From Corbicula japonica (lineage: Eukaryota > Mollusca > Bivalvia > Venerida > Cyrenidae), in the NCBI GenBank assembly GCA_038501625.1, contig JAZAYU010000012.1, forward strand, positions 9,548,001-9,612,000: DNA of 64,000 bases. The letters run 5' to 3'. The translations under genes and the position numbers were made by a program. The notes under the pieces are model-generated. The model was not told the DNA's origin, ran no database searches, and saw only the letters and a program-made list of their open reading frames with translations. This document shows positions 33,402-44,861 of the stretch, piece by piece (within the stretch, counting starts at the first letter, position 1; each line of letters begins with the position of its first letter).

Positions 33402-33584
33402 CAGGGAATGGCTTAGAGGGAGACTTGGGAGAAATAGTCTCCCAGATTTTCTAAACTTCTCCCTCTACTGAGCAAAGGGAGAATTTTTTCCCTATATGTT
33501 TCTTAAGAAAGCTGAAAATTTCCAGAACTTCTCCCTAAAATTGGGAAAACATCTCCCTGTTCTCACAGCCTCAGCCGATCCCTG
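33402..33584. mobile_element. CAGGGAATGGCTTAGAGGGAG element, copy 1
   Basis: A 183-bp element ending CAGCCGATCCCTG, with AGTCTCCCAG, TTCTCCCTCT and ACTTCTCCCT inside. Copies at 39675-39847 (same orientation) and 49836-49986 (inverted) share order and ends. Confidence 0.7.
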
Positions 33585-33694
33585 CATAGGGTTGCATTGA
33601 CACTTAGGATGTTAAAAATTCCTAGTTTTTGGAGTATTTCTTTACAACTGATAATAAAGGGATCCAATCAAAACCCATAAGCATGAACCTTAAC

Positions 33695-33880
33695 CCTTTT
33701 ACTTAAAGGGATATGGTGAGAACAGTGTAGATCCTGATCAGCAGACACAACCAGCAGTCTGATCAGGATCTGCTTTGTTTGTTTTTTATTCATTAGGTTA
33801 TGTTTGATGTGCCGGCTAATCTAGATCCACACTGCTCCCATATGGATAACAGCCATATTCTGTGGAATAAAGCAAACATG
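33695..33880. repeat. F1 copy, shortened
   Basis: Opens TTAACCCTTTTACTTAAAGG. One hairpin (GTGTAGATCCTGATCAGCAG / GATCAGGATCTGC) and the linker TTTTATTCATTAGG remain. The second hairpin keeps only its GCCGGCTAATCTAGATCC arm. Confidence 0.6.
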
Positions 33881-33891
33881 TTAAGTGTGTG

Positions 33892-34084
33892 CTGGGGTTC
33901 CATTTGACCCGGGAGATGACCCTTTGACTCTTGAAATTTCCAAAAAGCTCATTTTGACCCCTGAGATTTTTCGCTGAAGGTCAATTTTTGCTTAAATTAG
34001 GGGTATTTTGGCTAATAATAGGCAGATTCCCTTAAAAATTGATCAAAATGACCCTTGAGATTCAGCAGCAAGTGGAACCCCTGG
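33892..34084. mobile_element. CTGGGGTTCCA element
   Basis: Ends CTGGGGTTCCATTTGACC and AAGTGGAACCCCTGG; TGTGTG flanks both sides (low complexity, so weak). The interior has AAAATGACCCTTGAGATTCA. A deleted 50-bp relative (CCAGGGGTTCC...GGAACCCCTTGG) lies at 51872-51921. Confidence 0.55.
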
Positions 34085-35570
34085 TGTGTGAAGCAAAGTT
34101 TGTGTTGATGAGTAACAATTTTTGTTGTTGAATATCATTTGCTATTGTTTTTTATAGTATGTAAGTTATTATTATTTGTCATACATGTTAGCTCATCCCC
34201 ACAATATTTACATGCCTTAAAATGCCTAATTGTGTTGTTAATGTTATGTTTCTGTTTGTATGTCGGTCAATAGCTATTCAAAGCTAATGTATGTTGTGTT
34301 TTGTTATGTAAACTCCGACTTTAAATAAAAATTTTGTATCTTGTATCTACACTTAACTTCATCCTGGTGGTACGCATTGTGACATATTTCTTAAAGAGGC
34401 GTGGCTACAGTAAATGCCACTAATTATTTATTGGATTGTGCAAAGTGTGCTGACTTGTGATGTTGGCAGGCATGCACAACAAGTTGCTGCAAAAATCCTT
34501 GCCATCATTTGCTTTGTTGTCAATGTGGCTGTTCCAACAGCCATTCAAAAATGCTGTGATAACTTGAATTTTTCTCATAATTTTGGAAAAAAGTGTCTTT
34601 TTTGCAGAAACTGTTGCCTAGTTGACTACTTCATGTTGATATTTTTTAATGTAATGAGTGCAGAAATGGCCTGATTTTGATTTAAAATTTGCATAAGCGG
34701 AAAGGTTCTTGAAATAAATGCAATTTAATTGAAATTGATTTCATGGAAAATGTTGTCTGTATAATTAAGCCCCAAATTAAGCTCTCAAGACCCATGAATT
34801 CTCTGAACTTGCATGACAATTTCTCATCCTTGGTTTTAAGTTTCTTTTTAGGCATTTCCTTTTCTTAAATTTACAGGGGAAATGCATGATGTTTTATTGG
34901 CCTGCTCTGCTAATTTCCATAATAATAGAAAGAGAATAACAGAATTACATGGTTTGGAAAATGTCTTCTGGTAGTTCTATGATTTTATTATTGATCGCCA
35001 CATTGTTTTTGACAGTTCCTTCTAGAGAGAGCTAATGAAAGGCAATTACTTCAGTGAATCAGGATGTATAAAAAGATAAGGCCAATGTAGTGACAGGAAT
35101 TTGTGTCCCAGATGGAGAAAATTGTTGTTTTAGGGGTTTGCAAATCGTCCGATTTCAGAAAATCTGATGACATTTTCAGTGGAGTTGGACACTAGCACTT
35201 GGTATTAGAAATTGGCTTAGATTTTCAGAACAAGGAGAAGATTTTGCAATTTAAGGAAGATATTATAGAGGGTTTTGACTTTCTGTATGAGACATTTAGT
35301 TAATTTAGAACTTAAAAAGTCATTGTTGGTCCCCCCAAAAAGAAAATATGTGAGAAATGGACCATCAATTCATTAAAAAGACCTTTCATTTCGTTAGTAT
35401 CGGTACCTTTGACAATATCCGAGTATACAAGTTATTGTTCAGAGATTGTTTGGTTGGTTTTTGGTGGTGGCGTGATGTAGGTGATGCAGATGAACTTAAC
35501 AACTTTGCAGTAAAGTGGTTGATCTACCCAGATATCAAATTAAATTTTCGCTGATTCATTTTAATCCTTT
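34085..35570. other. Intergenic stretch without gene
   Basis: Near 34200-34350 the text TGTTATGTAAACTCCGAC then AATAAAAATTTTGTATCTTG looks like the 3' tail of a retroelement, but I cannot name it. Frames of 86 and 65 codons at 34414 and 35357 match nothing I know. The rest is AT-rich and featureless. Confidence 0.4.
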
Positions 35571-35574
35571 CCTT

Positions 35575-35803
35575 CATATATACACATTTTTTACGCTTGT
35601 GCAACCAGTGTAGATCCAGATCAACCAGCACATCTGTGCCGTCTGATCAGGATCTGCACTGGTCACTTTTTGGTCAGAAATAACCTAATAAATCAAATAG
35701 CGAACAGTGCAGATCCAGATAAGACAGCATGGATGTGCCGGCTGATCTGGTAGGATGTACACTGTTTTCCCATGCCATAAATGCGTGTCTATGGAAGAAA
35801 GGG
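35575..35803. mobile_element. F1 double-hairpin copy, TTAA both sides
   Basis: TTAA at 35571-35574 and 35804-35807. Hairpins GTGTAGATCCAGATCAACC and GTGCAGATCCAGATAAGAC flank the linker TTTTTGGTCAGAAATAACC. The second arm of hairpin 2 has a 5-bp insert (GATCTGGTAGGATG). Confidence 0.8.
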
Positions 35804-35835
35804 TTAAATGTTTCAGTCTGAATATATCAGTTTCA

Positions 35836-36075
35836 ACCCTTTAATCCATGTAATATATGCATTTCAACACATGGCACCTATGTAGATCCAGGATAGCTGG
35901 CTCTTCTGTGCAACTGATCTGGATCTGCACTAATCACATCTTGGTAAAAAAAATAACCTAAAAAATCTAAAACTAAACAATGTAGATCCTGATAAAAAGG
36001 CATGTATGTGCCAGCGGATCTGGATCTAGACTGTTCACCCATGCAATAAAGGTGTATCTATGAAGTAATATATTA
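35836..36075. repeat. F1 copy, decayed ends
   Basis: Starts ACCCTTTAATCCATG. Hairpins are TATGTAGATCCAGGATAGC and AATGTAGATCCTGATAAAAA, with linker AAAAAATAACCTAAAAAATC. Right end CTATGAAGTAATATA has lost the GGG/TTAA. Confidence 0.65.
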
Positions 36076-36207
36076 TCATACATGCGAATGACTTATCATT
36101 ATGTAATGGTATGGCAATCAGTTGCTATCGACAGATGGTTATTTATTAATAACATAAAATATCTAATCTTTAAAACTGCAATATGATTGATATTCCACCT
36201 GCATTAA

Positions 36208-36415
36208 CCCTCTTCTCCATATGTACACGTTTTTATGCATGTGCCACCAGTGTAGATCCAGATAAGCTGCCACATCAGGATCTGCACTGGTCGCATTTTG
36301 ATCAGAAATAACCTAATGAATCAAAAAGCGAACAGTTAAGATCCTGATCAGATGGCATGGATCTGGATCTAAACTGTTTGCCTGCACAATAAAGGTGTAT
36401 CTATGGAGGAAAGCG
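36208..36415. mobile_element. F1 double-hairpin copy, TTAA both sides
   Basis: TTAA at 36204-36207 and 36416-36419. Hairpin 1 has lost about 25 bp of its loop (GCCACATCAGGATC). The linker CAGAAATAACCTAATGAATC is exact. Hairpin 2 ends AAACTGTTTGCC. Confidence 0.75.
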
Positions 36416-36469
36416 TTAACCAAGTTTATGTTGCTAAAATGAGAAAATGCTGTTATTTTAACACTTCAC

Positions 36470-36735
36470 ACCACAGGATAAAACTGGATCCAGTGGTGAA
36501 CATTTTAGATGTAGATCAGCCTGCACATCTGTGCATCGTCGGATACCCACGGTTGATTCTATTACGTTACTCTCCATCACGAATGGAGAGTAACGTAATA
36601 GAATCAACTGTGGGTATCCGACAATGACATCTGTGATGTCTGATCAGGATCTACACTGTTTATTGTTAAATTTATTAGGTTATATGTGGACCTTCACTAT
36701 TCATACATAAAACGTGTGGAATAAATGGTTTAAAA
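36470..36735. repeat. F1 copy carrying a nested 93-bp insertion
   Basis: Hairpin 1 (TTTTAGATGTAGATCAGCC ... GATCAGGATCTACACTG) is split by the 36534-36626 element. The rest is TTGTTAAATTTATTAGGTTA and a decayed terminus GGAATAAATGG. Confidence 0.65.
36534..36626. mobile_element. 93-bp MITE with perfect 9-bp target duplication
   Basis: Arms CATCGTCGGATACCCACGG.. and ..CTGTGGGTATCCGACAATG are inverted over about 42 bp around the short centre ATCACGAAT. ACATCTGTG is duplicated at 36525-36533 and 36627-36635. Its host is an F1 element whose family consensus reads straight across the site. A 9-bp duplication fits Mutator-like transposition. Confidence 0.85.
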
Positions 36736-37713
36736 GGAATAAAATTTGATTTAAATGTCAAAACATTGGGATAAAAAAATGGTTGCTCTTTTAAAATTTG
36801 TTTAATTCTGGACATTATGTCTAAAGTTTCAAGGTTGTTTCCTTTGTAATCAAAGTTTTTAATAATCTGTTGTAATAATACTATCAATATAGTCTTTGAC
36901 AGATTGACAGCTGAAAATCTCTTCCAGAATAAAATTTGCATCTAATGAGTAGAGAAAAAATGAAGTTTCACAGCTAGATTCATGGGTTTCCAATCTAACA
37001 ACTGCAGGGAAATTAACGAATGCCAATTTTCACATTTGTTTTCTCTCTGTTTGCAAAGTGTGATCCAATTAATGCAGCTTACAGTATATTGTAGAGTGTC
37101 AGATTTCCTCCCATTAGAGTATGGAACAATTCAACAGCACATGTTAACTATATCTCGAGATGTAAAAATCTCAAGATCTCGAGTGCTCTTTGAACTGAAC
37201 ACGACTGTTCTTCTGGTTTGGAGTAAATTTGTAAAGAAATTTCAAGAGAAAAGGTAAATAATGATCTATTTGTTTAATTTTTTTTCATTTTTCCATGAAT
37301 GCGTAATTTTAATTTGATATTGTCATGCCAAAAAAATGGTGAAATTTTAAAATGCAAATGAGGGAAGTTGTGCATAGCTATTAGCCAGATGTTTCAGTAT
37401 TATTGCTGAAAAGTTAAAAAAATTATAGAATTGCATTTAAATATGGAGAAACTTGTTTTGGTGTACAATTTGGCATTAATCCATTCTGATGCTGACACAG
37501 TCAGCTAAAATGAATTAACACTTGTCACAGTCTATGAATGTAACATTTTCAATACATGTACTTGTTAAGGTTATTAGACTTTGGAATCTAAATGTTGTAA
37601 ATATTCTTTGCATTTTAAACATTTACAAGGAAGTCATAATCAGGGATTGAACATGAAAGTATTTTTAAGTCTTTTTGATTAATGTAGAAGATAGTGCAGT
37701 TTTACATAGTTTC

Positions 37714-38021
37714 ACCTCCATATAATAGTATATGCCTTTTATCGCATGATTGTGCGAAAAGTGTAGATCCAGATCAGCGGGCACATGCTGCCTGATCAAG
37801 ATCTGCACTGTTGGCTTTTTAATCACAAAAAAGTTAATAAATCAAAAAAGAGGATCTACACTGTTGGCCTTTGGTCTGCACTGGTCGCATTTTGGTCAGA
37901 AATAACCTAATGAATCAAAAAGCGAACAGTTTAGATCCTGATCAGACGGCACGGATGTGCCGGCTGATCTGGATCTAAACTGTTCGCCCTAGCAATAAAG
38001 GTGTTTCTATACAGGAAAAGG
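37714..38021. mobile_element. F1 copy with partial internal duplication
   Basis: Opens CCTCCATATAATAGTATATG. A shortened hairpin 1 is followed by two linkers (AAAAAAGTTAATAAATC and CAGAAATAACCTAATGAATC) and an intact hairpin 2 with GACGGCACGGATGTGCCGGC. It ends GGAAAAG/GTTAA. The extra linker suggests a rearranged or double insertion. Confidence 0.7.
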
Positions 38022-38025
38022 TTAA

Positions 38026-39460
38026 ATGCTTATTTCACTGCAAATTAAAAGTAAGGTGACATCACATAGTGGGTTTTATCACTGAATTGATAATCCTGCA
38101 GGGATTTCAAAAGATTTTGAAAACCAGGGGTCATCTGACCCTATTATAAGGTCTGGGATTTTAATATTTAGCTTTTGAAAACTAGGGGACATCTGACCCT
38201 TTGCAGAATTTTAAAAAGGTCATTGTCATCAAGGCATAGTGAAAAAATTGTACTTGTAAGTTCCATTGAAATAAGGATTTGTACTGTTTTTGCACTAAGG
38301 TGATGATATGTTGTATTTGATATTCTTTACTTCTAATTAAATTAACATTTATTTAACTTTATAACTTATTACCTGAAAGTAATGATATATATTTATTTTA
38401 ATAACAGTAGACAAAATGTTTATCTGTATTTCTTTCATATTTTGTACCATTTTTACTGAATTTCTCTTTCATCAAAATAAGATTACCCCAAGTCAGAATA
38501 TGGTTTAAAAAGTAAAGTATTAATTTAATATGTTTTAAAATTGCTTACATCATAATACTGTACAAGAATAAGCTAGTATTTGTTGCCTTTGCGCAAAAAC
38601 AGAATATGTACCATTGGAATAAGAAGTTTTTCCGTTTTTTGCACCAAAGTGATGAACTGTTAAAATCCATGATGAAAAGTTAAGATGACATTAGATTGTT
38701 AAGTTTTTTTATCATTTCACTGATAAGACTATTTAAGTCCAGTTTTTGTCAATAATTGATGTATAATTATCAGTTAGATCAGGATCAAACATTATGAAAG
38801 ATTCTGAAGTGAGATGGCCATTGGCAAAGTATTGGACGGTGCAAAACTTAATGAAAATCTTGCTTGGTAATTACTTAATCATAGATCATAGGGGAATCAA
38901 CAATAAACATAATGTCCTATTAGCAAAAGTAGAAGTCCTTGTTAGCCCAGGGGCTTTCTTCAAAGGTGATGATAAGGTGTTATGTAATAGATGTCATTCT
39001 GACCTGTCAGGTGTGATAATGAAATCAAGTTTCTGATGAATGAAAATATAGTTTTATCAGTAATAAGAGAGGGATCTATAAAGTTCTGTGAATGGTGTAA
39101 GGTTACCATTTGGTGATGTATCGTTGCGATATGAAACTTTCAAATAGAGTGACACTAAAAGAAAGTTTCCACTTCATGAGAAATAGTTTTCTCAGCAATA
39201 AGAGAGGAATCTATAAAGTTCTGTGAACAGTTTAAGGTTGCCCATTGGGTGTTTTATTGTTGTGATTCGAAAGTGACACTTCTACAGACTTGCAGGAGCC
39301 ACGTGAAACTGGTTACTGGTATATAGTATATGCCAACAACTCAGCCAGGGAAACAATTTTTGGGAATAAAAAGTTGGAGTATTGAGGAATTCAGAGGAAT
39401 TGTGGATCAGGGTGAATTATTTATTTTTAAGCTTTTTCTGTTTGTGAGTTATCTTTAGCC
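38026..39460. other. Intergenic stretch without gene
   Basis: Contains two GGGGTCATCTGACC-type fragments (about 38105-38215) and a weak direct repeat (TCAG.AATAAGAGAGG.ATCTATAAAG at about 39060 and 39195). An 80-codon frame at 38794 resembles no family I know. Confidence 0.4.
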
Positions 39461-39640
39461 ATGTATTCCATGGGATATGTGTGTTGTCCCATGGGCTAAC
39501 AGTATAAATCCAGATCAGCTGGCACATCTTTGCTCTTTTATCTTCACTGTTGGCTGTAGATTAATTAGGTAATTTTTTACTAAGATTCAACCAGTGTAGA
39601 ACCAGATCAGAGGGCATGGAACTTTACCATAAGTGATGTT
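39460..39640. repeat. F1 decayed copy
   Basis: CATGTATTCCATGGGATATG, then ATAAATCCAGATCAGCTGGC, linker TAGATTAATTAGGTAATTT and GTGTAGAACCAGATCAGAGG. The second arms are lost. Confidence 0.5.
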
Positions 39641-39674
39641 TGCATCTTTTTTAAGCTTTTATTTTCATGGGCTT

Positions 39675-39847
39675 CAGGGAATGGTTTAGAGGGTGACTTT
39701 AGAGAAGTAGTCCCCCAAGTGTCTGAAAGTTCTCTCTTTTGAGCCGCTCAGCCAAGTGAGAAGTTTTTTCCCTTATACAGAAAGCTGCAATCCTGGTTGA
39801 CAATTGAAAAAAATTCTCTCTATTCTTCCTACCTATTTGCCAATCCC
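39675..39847. mobile_element. CAGGGAATGG element, copy 2
   Basis: Starts CAGGGAATGGTTTAGAGGG and ends TTTGCCAATCCC; more diverged than the copies at 33402 and 49836. Confidence 0.55.
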
Positions 39848-39893
39848 TTTTAATATTATTATTTAATATTATTATTTTATAATATTTATCATT

Positions 39894-41080
39894 ATACCCC
39901 CACAAACGAAGTTTGAGGGGGTATATAGGAGTGAGCTTGTCGGTCGGTCGGTCGGTTGGTCGGTCGGATTCTTCGTTTCCAGATGATAACTCATGAAAGG
40001 CTTGACAGAATTAAATAATTTTTGGTACACAGGTATATCGTCATAAGATACAGGTCAAGTTCGATTTTGGGGCTGGTGGGATCAGTGTCAAGGTCACTGT
40101 TACTAAAAATAGAAAAATGGTTTCCGGATGATAACTCATGAAACACTTTACAGATTTAATCCTTGTTTGGTAAATAGATGTAACATTACAAGGTACAGGT
40201 CAAGTTCGACTTTGGGGCTGGTGGGGTCAATGTCAAGGTCAGTATTACTAAAAATAGAAAAAGGGTTTCCAGATAATAACTCATGAAAAACTTCACAGAT
40301 TAAATCCTTTTTTGGTACATATATGTAATATCAGAAGATACAGGTCGAGTTCGACTTTGGGGCCTGAGGGGTCAGTGTCAAGGTCACTGTAACTTAAAAA
40401 AGAAAAATTGTTTCTGGACTATAACTCATGAAATACTTCATAGATTTAATTATTTTTTGGGACACAGATGTAACATAACAAGATAAAGATTAGGTTTGAC
40501 TTTGGGGCCTGTGGGTTCAAGGTCAAGGTCACTGTTATTTAAACTTCAAAACTTCGTTTCCACTCAGTAACTATAGCTTGGAATGAGATTCTTAAATGAA
40601 ATTTGGTGTATTGATGGTTTTTGTGAAGATGACTTTTGGGATTCAAGGCCTGTGGGGTCAGTGTCACTGTTACTAAAAATAGAAAATAAACTGTATGCTC
40701 AATAACTTTGGTTCAGAATGAGATATTGTGATGAAAATTGCTATATAGGTAGTGTCTGTGAAGACGAAACTTGGTATTGAAATTGGGCCTGATGGGGTCA
40801 AGGTCACTGTTACTAAAAATAGAAAAAATGGTTTCTGGATGATTTCTCATAAAAAATGGTTGGCACACAGTTCTTAGATAAAAGTTAGATAAAGGCCACT
40901 GTTACTAACATATTTAAACCATTTCTGCTCAATAAATTTAGAAGGAATGAGATATTGTGATGAAACTTGCTGAATATGTGGCTACTGTGAAGACGACACT
41001 TTGGATTGAAAGTGGGGCACATTATGCCATTGATTCGAAGCATTCCCAGTTCAATTATCAAGCATACATGTGGGGGTATT
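39894..41080. mobile_element. 1.2-kb element with ACCCCCACA ends and a tandem array
   Basis: Left end ATACCCCCACAAACGAAG folds on GTTTGAGGGGGTATA; the right end is CATGTGGGGGTAT. A GTCGGTCGGTCGGTCGG run follows the left hairpin. The array (period about 120 bp) repeats GTCAAGGTCACTGTTAC, TAAAAATAGAAAAA and ATAACTCATGAAA about seven times. It shares the CACTGTTACTAAAAATAG word, inverted, with the 16802-18652 element. Confidence 0.7.
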
Positions 41081-41462
41081 TAATCACTTTCAGTGATAAT
41101 TCTAGTTATTACCTGATACCTTATATGAATGTAATTTGGTAGTTTTGACTGTTTTCTTTAATTCTAAAAAGTCCATGTTTGGGAACTGTTGACTGGTCAA
41201 TAGTTCCGACTGTTTCCCTCGTGTGCTGTGACGTCATGACGTCATGTGGAATAGTAAAGAAACAAATTGACTCCAATGCTTATTTCTCCATAAATAAAAC
41301 GTGAAGTATTTAAACAAATTTAGCAAAATGACAGTTTCCTTAAGTTTTACAAGATTGTTAAATTAAAAAAGTTGAAATAAAAACATATTTGCAAAATTAT
41401 TATCTTTTTCCTTTTTTTTTTATCTGTAAGTACTGTTAAAACAGTAATTGATCAGGTAATAA

Positions 41463-41665
41463 AATAGTTATTTCATATTTGATTTGGGAACAGTCAGACA
41501 GTTGTCCCTAGGTGTCGGGGATAGTGTTTTGAACTGTTGCCCGAGGCCGATGGCCGAGGACTGTTGCCCGAGGCCGATGGCCGAGGGCAACAGTTCAAAA
41601 CACTATTCCCTCCGACTTGGGCCAACATTTTGACTGTTCCCAAATCACATATGAAATAACTGTAT
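41463..41665. repeat. 203-bp foldback with duplicated centre
   Basis: Arms TAGTTATTTCATAT, TTTGGGAACAGTC and AGTGTTTTGAACTGTTGCCC face their complements. The centre is a direct repeat, CTGTTGCCCGAGGCCG with ATGGCCGAGG, twice. Upstream at 41229-41245 is TGACGTCATGACGTCA, a double CRE-like palindrome. Confidence 0.7.
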
Positions 41666-42234
41666 ACTGCTTTATGTCATTTTCACCAAGGATATTATTC
41701 TGTTCACTCAATACAAACATTTTCATCAAAATAGTTAAAAACCGTTTAAACGCCCACTTTAAGTCAAAGGGCTTAATGCACTTCCAACAACCCAAGATCA
41801 TTGTCACCAGTTGATTATAAAAAACAATAGTTTTATGGTTAAATGATTTCTACTACTCCGAGGGCATTTGGTACTTTACTATGTTGTGTCATGTGATATT
41901 CAGTATATCGTTCTACCAGTAGGCCTAGGTACTTGTGCATGTGAAATTCGAAACAAAGTTTAAATGCAGTCTGTGTTGTAGGGATGGATAAATGAAAAAT
42001 GCTTATATGATTTGTTACATTGTATCTTTTGCCAAATTTTGAAATAGTTGATTACTAATTGGTTGGGGTGTTCCACAGTTAGTTAGCTTTCGGGTCTATA
42101 TCAATTACAAGTTGTGTAACTGTTGTTCATAATTCTTGTAGAAAATTTAATCAGATTAAAAATTTCACAGTTCTTGGACTTGATAGGACTTTATAAAAGG
42201 TTTGTTTTACGTTTTTTCTTGTGTTTAACCCTAA
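41666..42234. other. No feature seen
   Basis: AT-rich intergenic DNA; short frames on both strands near 41600-41810 are by-products of the preceding foldback and have no family resemblance. Confidence 0.4.
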
Positions 42235-42238
42235 ATTC

Positions 42239-42357
42239 CATATATATAGTGTGTGACTGTCACTAGTGTAGATCCAGATCAGATGGAGTGGTTGTGCTGG
42301 CTGATCTGGATCTACACTGGTGGTACATGTGTAAAAATACATATATGGAGGAAAGGG
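42239..42357. mobile_element. F1 single-hairpin version
   Basis: TTAA at 42235-42238, then CCCTAAATTCCATATATATA; one hairpin (GTGTAGATCCAGATCAGATG / GGATCTACACTGG); end GGAGGAAAGGG, followed by CCAT so the right TTAA is lost. Its layout is that of the 24794 copy. Confidence 0.75.
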
Positions 42358-43317
42358 CCATGCTTCTGAATATCAGCGTAACTCAATCAATTTATTGTTC
42401 CCCCAATGAGAAAAAAAAAAGAAATGATAAGAAATCATTGATAAAGCATGCAGGTTTGTGTGCTTAGTTTTATATTGAATTAGAAATAGAACAAAAAAAG
42501 CCAGCGAAACTTCACATCTTGAAACTGTAGAACAGATCATATTGTCATGTATTAGAGGCATGGATTACAGTGTAGTCATTAAATTTATTTGAAGATTGTA
42601 CGTCGGCACTCTTTAAATAATTTTTATTTTTTGGATGAACAGTGCGATTGTGCCAACATTCATTAAATTCATAAGGTTGGTTTTCTATATTTTTAGGAAT
42701 TTTTCTTTATAAAGCGTTTAAATAGTGTAATTAAAATAAAATAATTTGTCACTTGTCATGTGAAAAGATAGTACCAACATATTAATTTATATACTGTTAA
42801 AATATTTTGGCATATAAGACAAGATTATTAACACGTTTAATTAAGATATTTTCTGAAAAATAAAGTATTATAGAATAATAATTTTTATAGAAAATGATTT
42901 ATTAATTTGATATGAACAATTTTTTATCTGAGTCAAAAGCACGGACACATTTAATGTAGTATTGGCTTGTCATATTGAAGAATTGATAAGACCAGAAAGT
43001 TTGTGATTGGCAAAGTGTTGTTCTGGTTACTTTTGATAAAATATGGACAAGTCGTTGAAATGAGAGCATTTTCTCAGTAAAATGAAAGTAATGTTGTTAC
43101 TTTCACTGTTGTTTTCCTGTAGGTACCCATAATGCAAATAATATTTATAGTGAGAAAATTTGGATTATTGGTTCAGGTTTGGGTATATATTGTGATGAAC
43201 AAACTTTTTATTTATGCAATATTTGGTCAAAATTGTGCATTAAAAGCATTAATTTTATATAACAATATTAGAAACTTTGTTTTGAGAAGTAAAAGATCGA
43301 AATGAACTCCAGTGCCC
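42358..43317. other. No feature seen
   Basis: About 1 kb of AT-rich DNA, particularly A/T-dense at 42700-43000, without repeats or coding signal that I can recognise. Confidence 0.4.
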
Positions 43318-43453
43318 AAGGTTATAAAACTGAGCATGGAAACCAGTCTCAAATCTCAAGCATCTGATTGGCTGAAATGGCGACCAGTCGCCATTTCAGC
43401 CAATCAGATGCTTGAGATTTGAGACTGGTTTCCATGCTCAGTTTTATAACCTT
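43318..43453. mobile_element. F2 136-bp palindrome, copy 4
   Basis: Both arms read GAGCATGG / CCATGCTC, making this the most symmetric copy; centre GGCGACCAGTCGCC. CCAG occurs just outside each end. Confidence 0.85.
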
Positions 43454-43465
43454 GGGACCAGATTA

Positions 43466-44055
43466 GCCCTTTACCCCATAGATAAGGCTTTATTGCATGT
43501 GCAAACAGTTTAGATCCAGATCTGTGCCATCTAATCAGAATCTAAACTGTTTGCAGGGCTGAAATCTTATATAGCAGAGGCCTATAAAAGGCCTCTTCCC
43601 AATCCAAAAATATAGTATTTTTCCCAATTGTTGTAGAAACTTTTCCCAAAATGCTAGGTAAAATGTCCAAAAATGGTTTAGACTCCTGAGAGGAGTGTTT
43701 GAAAATTGAAGTCAGGAAAATAAAGTGCATAATATATTAGATTTAAGTTAAAAATACTATAACTATTCAATTTCATAAAGTAGAACCTATCTTTCAGTTA
43801 ATTTTGTTTTCCCAAAATAAAAAATTATTGCGCATAAATTTCCCCATTGGAAAGGCCAGGGCCTCTTCCCAATTTTCTGATGAAAAGCCCTGGTTTGCTT
43901 TTAGATTCATTAGGTTATTTCTGACCAGGAGGCTAGTATTGTAGATCTGGATCAGATATCTGCTGGATCAGATACCACAGATTTTCTGGCTGATATAGAC
44001 CTACATTGGTCCAATATTTGTAAAAATGCATATATTTGGAGTAAAGGGATAGGAT
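43466..44055. mobile_element. F1 double-hairpin copy split by a CAGGGC element
   Basis: CCCTTTACCCCATAGATAAG opens it; hairpin 1 ends AAACTGTTTG at 43553, where a 339-bp element is inserted. It resumes GTTTGCTTTTAGATTCATTAGG at 43893, followed by hairpin 2 and GGAGTAAAGGG. Confidence 0.7.
43554..43892. mobile_element. CAGGGC...GCCCTG element nested in F1
   Basis: Begins CAGGGCTGAAATC, ends GATGAAAAGCCCTG, with GTTTG duplicated at 43549-43553 and 43893-43897. Interior blocks GGCCTCTTCCCAAT are repeated near both ends. The host interruption fixes both boundaries. Confidence 0.8.
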
Positions 44056-44514
44056 ATTTTCACTCGTTCGCAAATTCCAGGGCTTCAGAACTTACTCCGT
44101 GAAATATATTTCTTTCTTAACACTGGTTAAAAAAAACAAATATCCTCTATATCCCGTCTGAACTGTAGACATCGCGTTGAGACATCAAAATTGGGAATCT
44201 TTTTGAACCCCTCCGACATGGTGGTTAAAACCTATAATTAATCAAGCAGTCAATTTTGACTGTCAGTTTTAAAGGTATATTTTGTTTTGAAATGTTTAGT
44301 GATTGCTAATCTCTACAAAGATTTTAAAAGGAGAAAATGACTTATGGCAGTGTTTTGTTTGCTTTGGTTGAAAGACAAAAGTGGATATTTGTGATCAGGC
44401 TATTACTAAGGCATGTATAGCAAGTTCAAATACTGTGGATGCATTAATGTTCGTGGAAATGAAATTTCATGGTTTCTTGGAAACCCCAAAACACTTAATT
44501 TCCTATAATTATAC

Positions 44515-44630
44515 AGGTTTTATTGCAAGTGTGACCTGTGTAGATCCAGATCAGCCAGCACATTTGAACTGTCTGATCTGGATCTACAGTGGTCGCAAAT
44601 TGGTCAGAAAATGTTCTAATTTATCCCTTT
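44515..44630. repeat. F1 single-hairpin fragment
   Basis: TTTTATTGCAAGTGTGACCTG, hairpin GTGTAGATCCAGATCAGCC / GATCTGGATCTACAGTGG and half a linker, abutting the next copy. Confidence 0.65.
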
Positions 44631-44634
44631 CCTG

Positions 44635-44858
44635 TATAGATACACCTTTATTGCTAGGGCGAACAGTTTAGATCCAGATCAGCCGGCACATCCGTGCCGT
44701 CTGATCAGGATCTAAACTGTTCGCTTTTTGATTCATTAGGTTATTTCTGACCAAAATGCGACCAGTGCAGATCCTGATCAGAAGGCACAGATGTGGCTGC
44801 TGATCTGGATCTACACTGGTCGCACATGCGTAAAAATGCGTATATATCAAGGAAAGGG
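44635..44858. mobile_element. F1 double-hairpin copy, well preserved
   Basis: CCCTTTCCTGTATAGATACA to GGAAAGGG. Hairpin 1 GCGAACAGTTTAGATCCAG with its full partner, linker TTTTTGATTCATTAGG and TTTCTGACCAAAATGCG, hairpin 2 GACCAGTGCAGATCC. Orientation is opposite to the 50073 copy. Confidence 0.85.
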
Positions 44859-44861
44859 TAA

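Noticed and set aside
34414..34674. Cys-rich 86-codon frame with hydrophobic stretch
   Set aside because: Could suggest a small membrane or secreted protein, but no splice context, relatives or convincing signal peptide was seen.
36982..37257. 91-codon frame in the GSTCD-Smad interval
   Set aside because: No recognisable domain and no flanking exons; it begins in AT-rich DNA and ends at a donor-like GGTAAA that leads nowhere.
38794..39036. 80-codon frame with CNRCHSDLSG
   Set aside because: A single CxxC is not enough to call a zinc protein; no supporting exons nearby.
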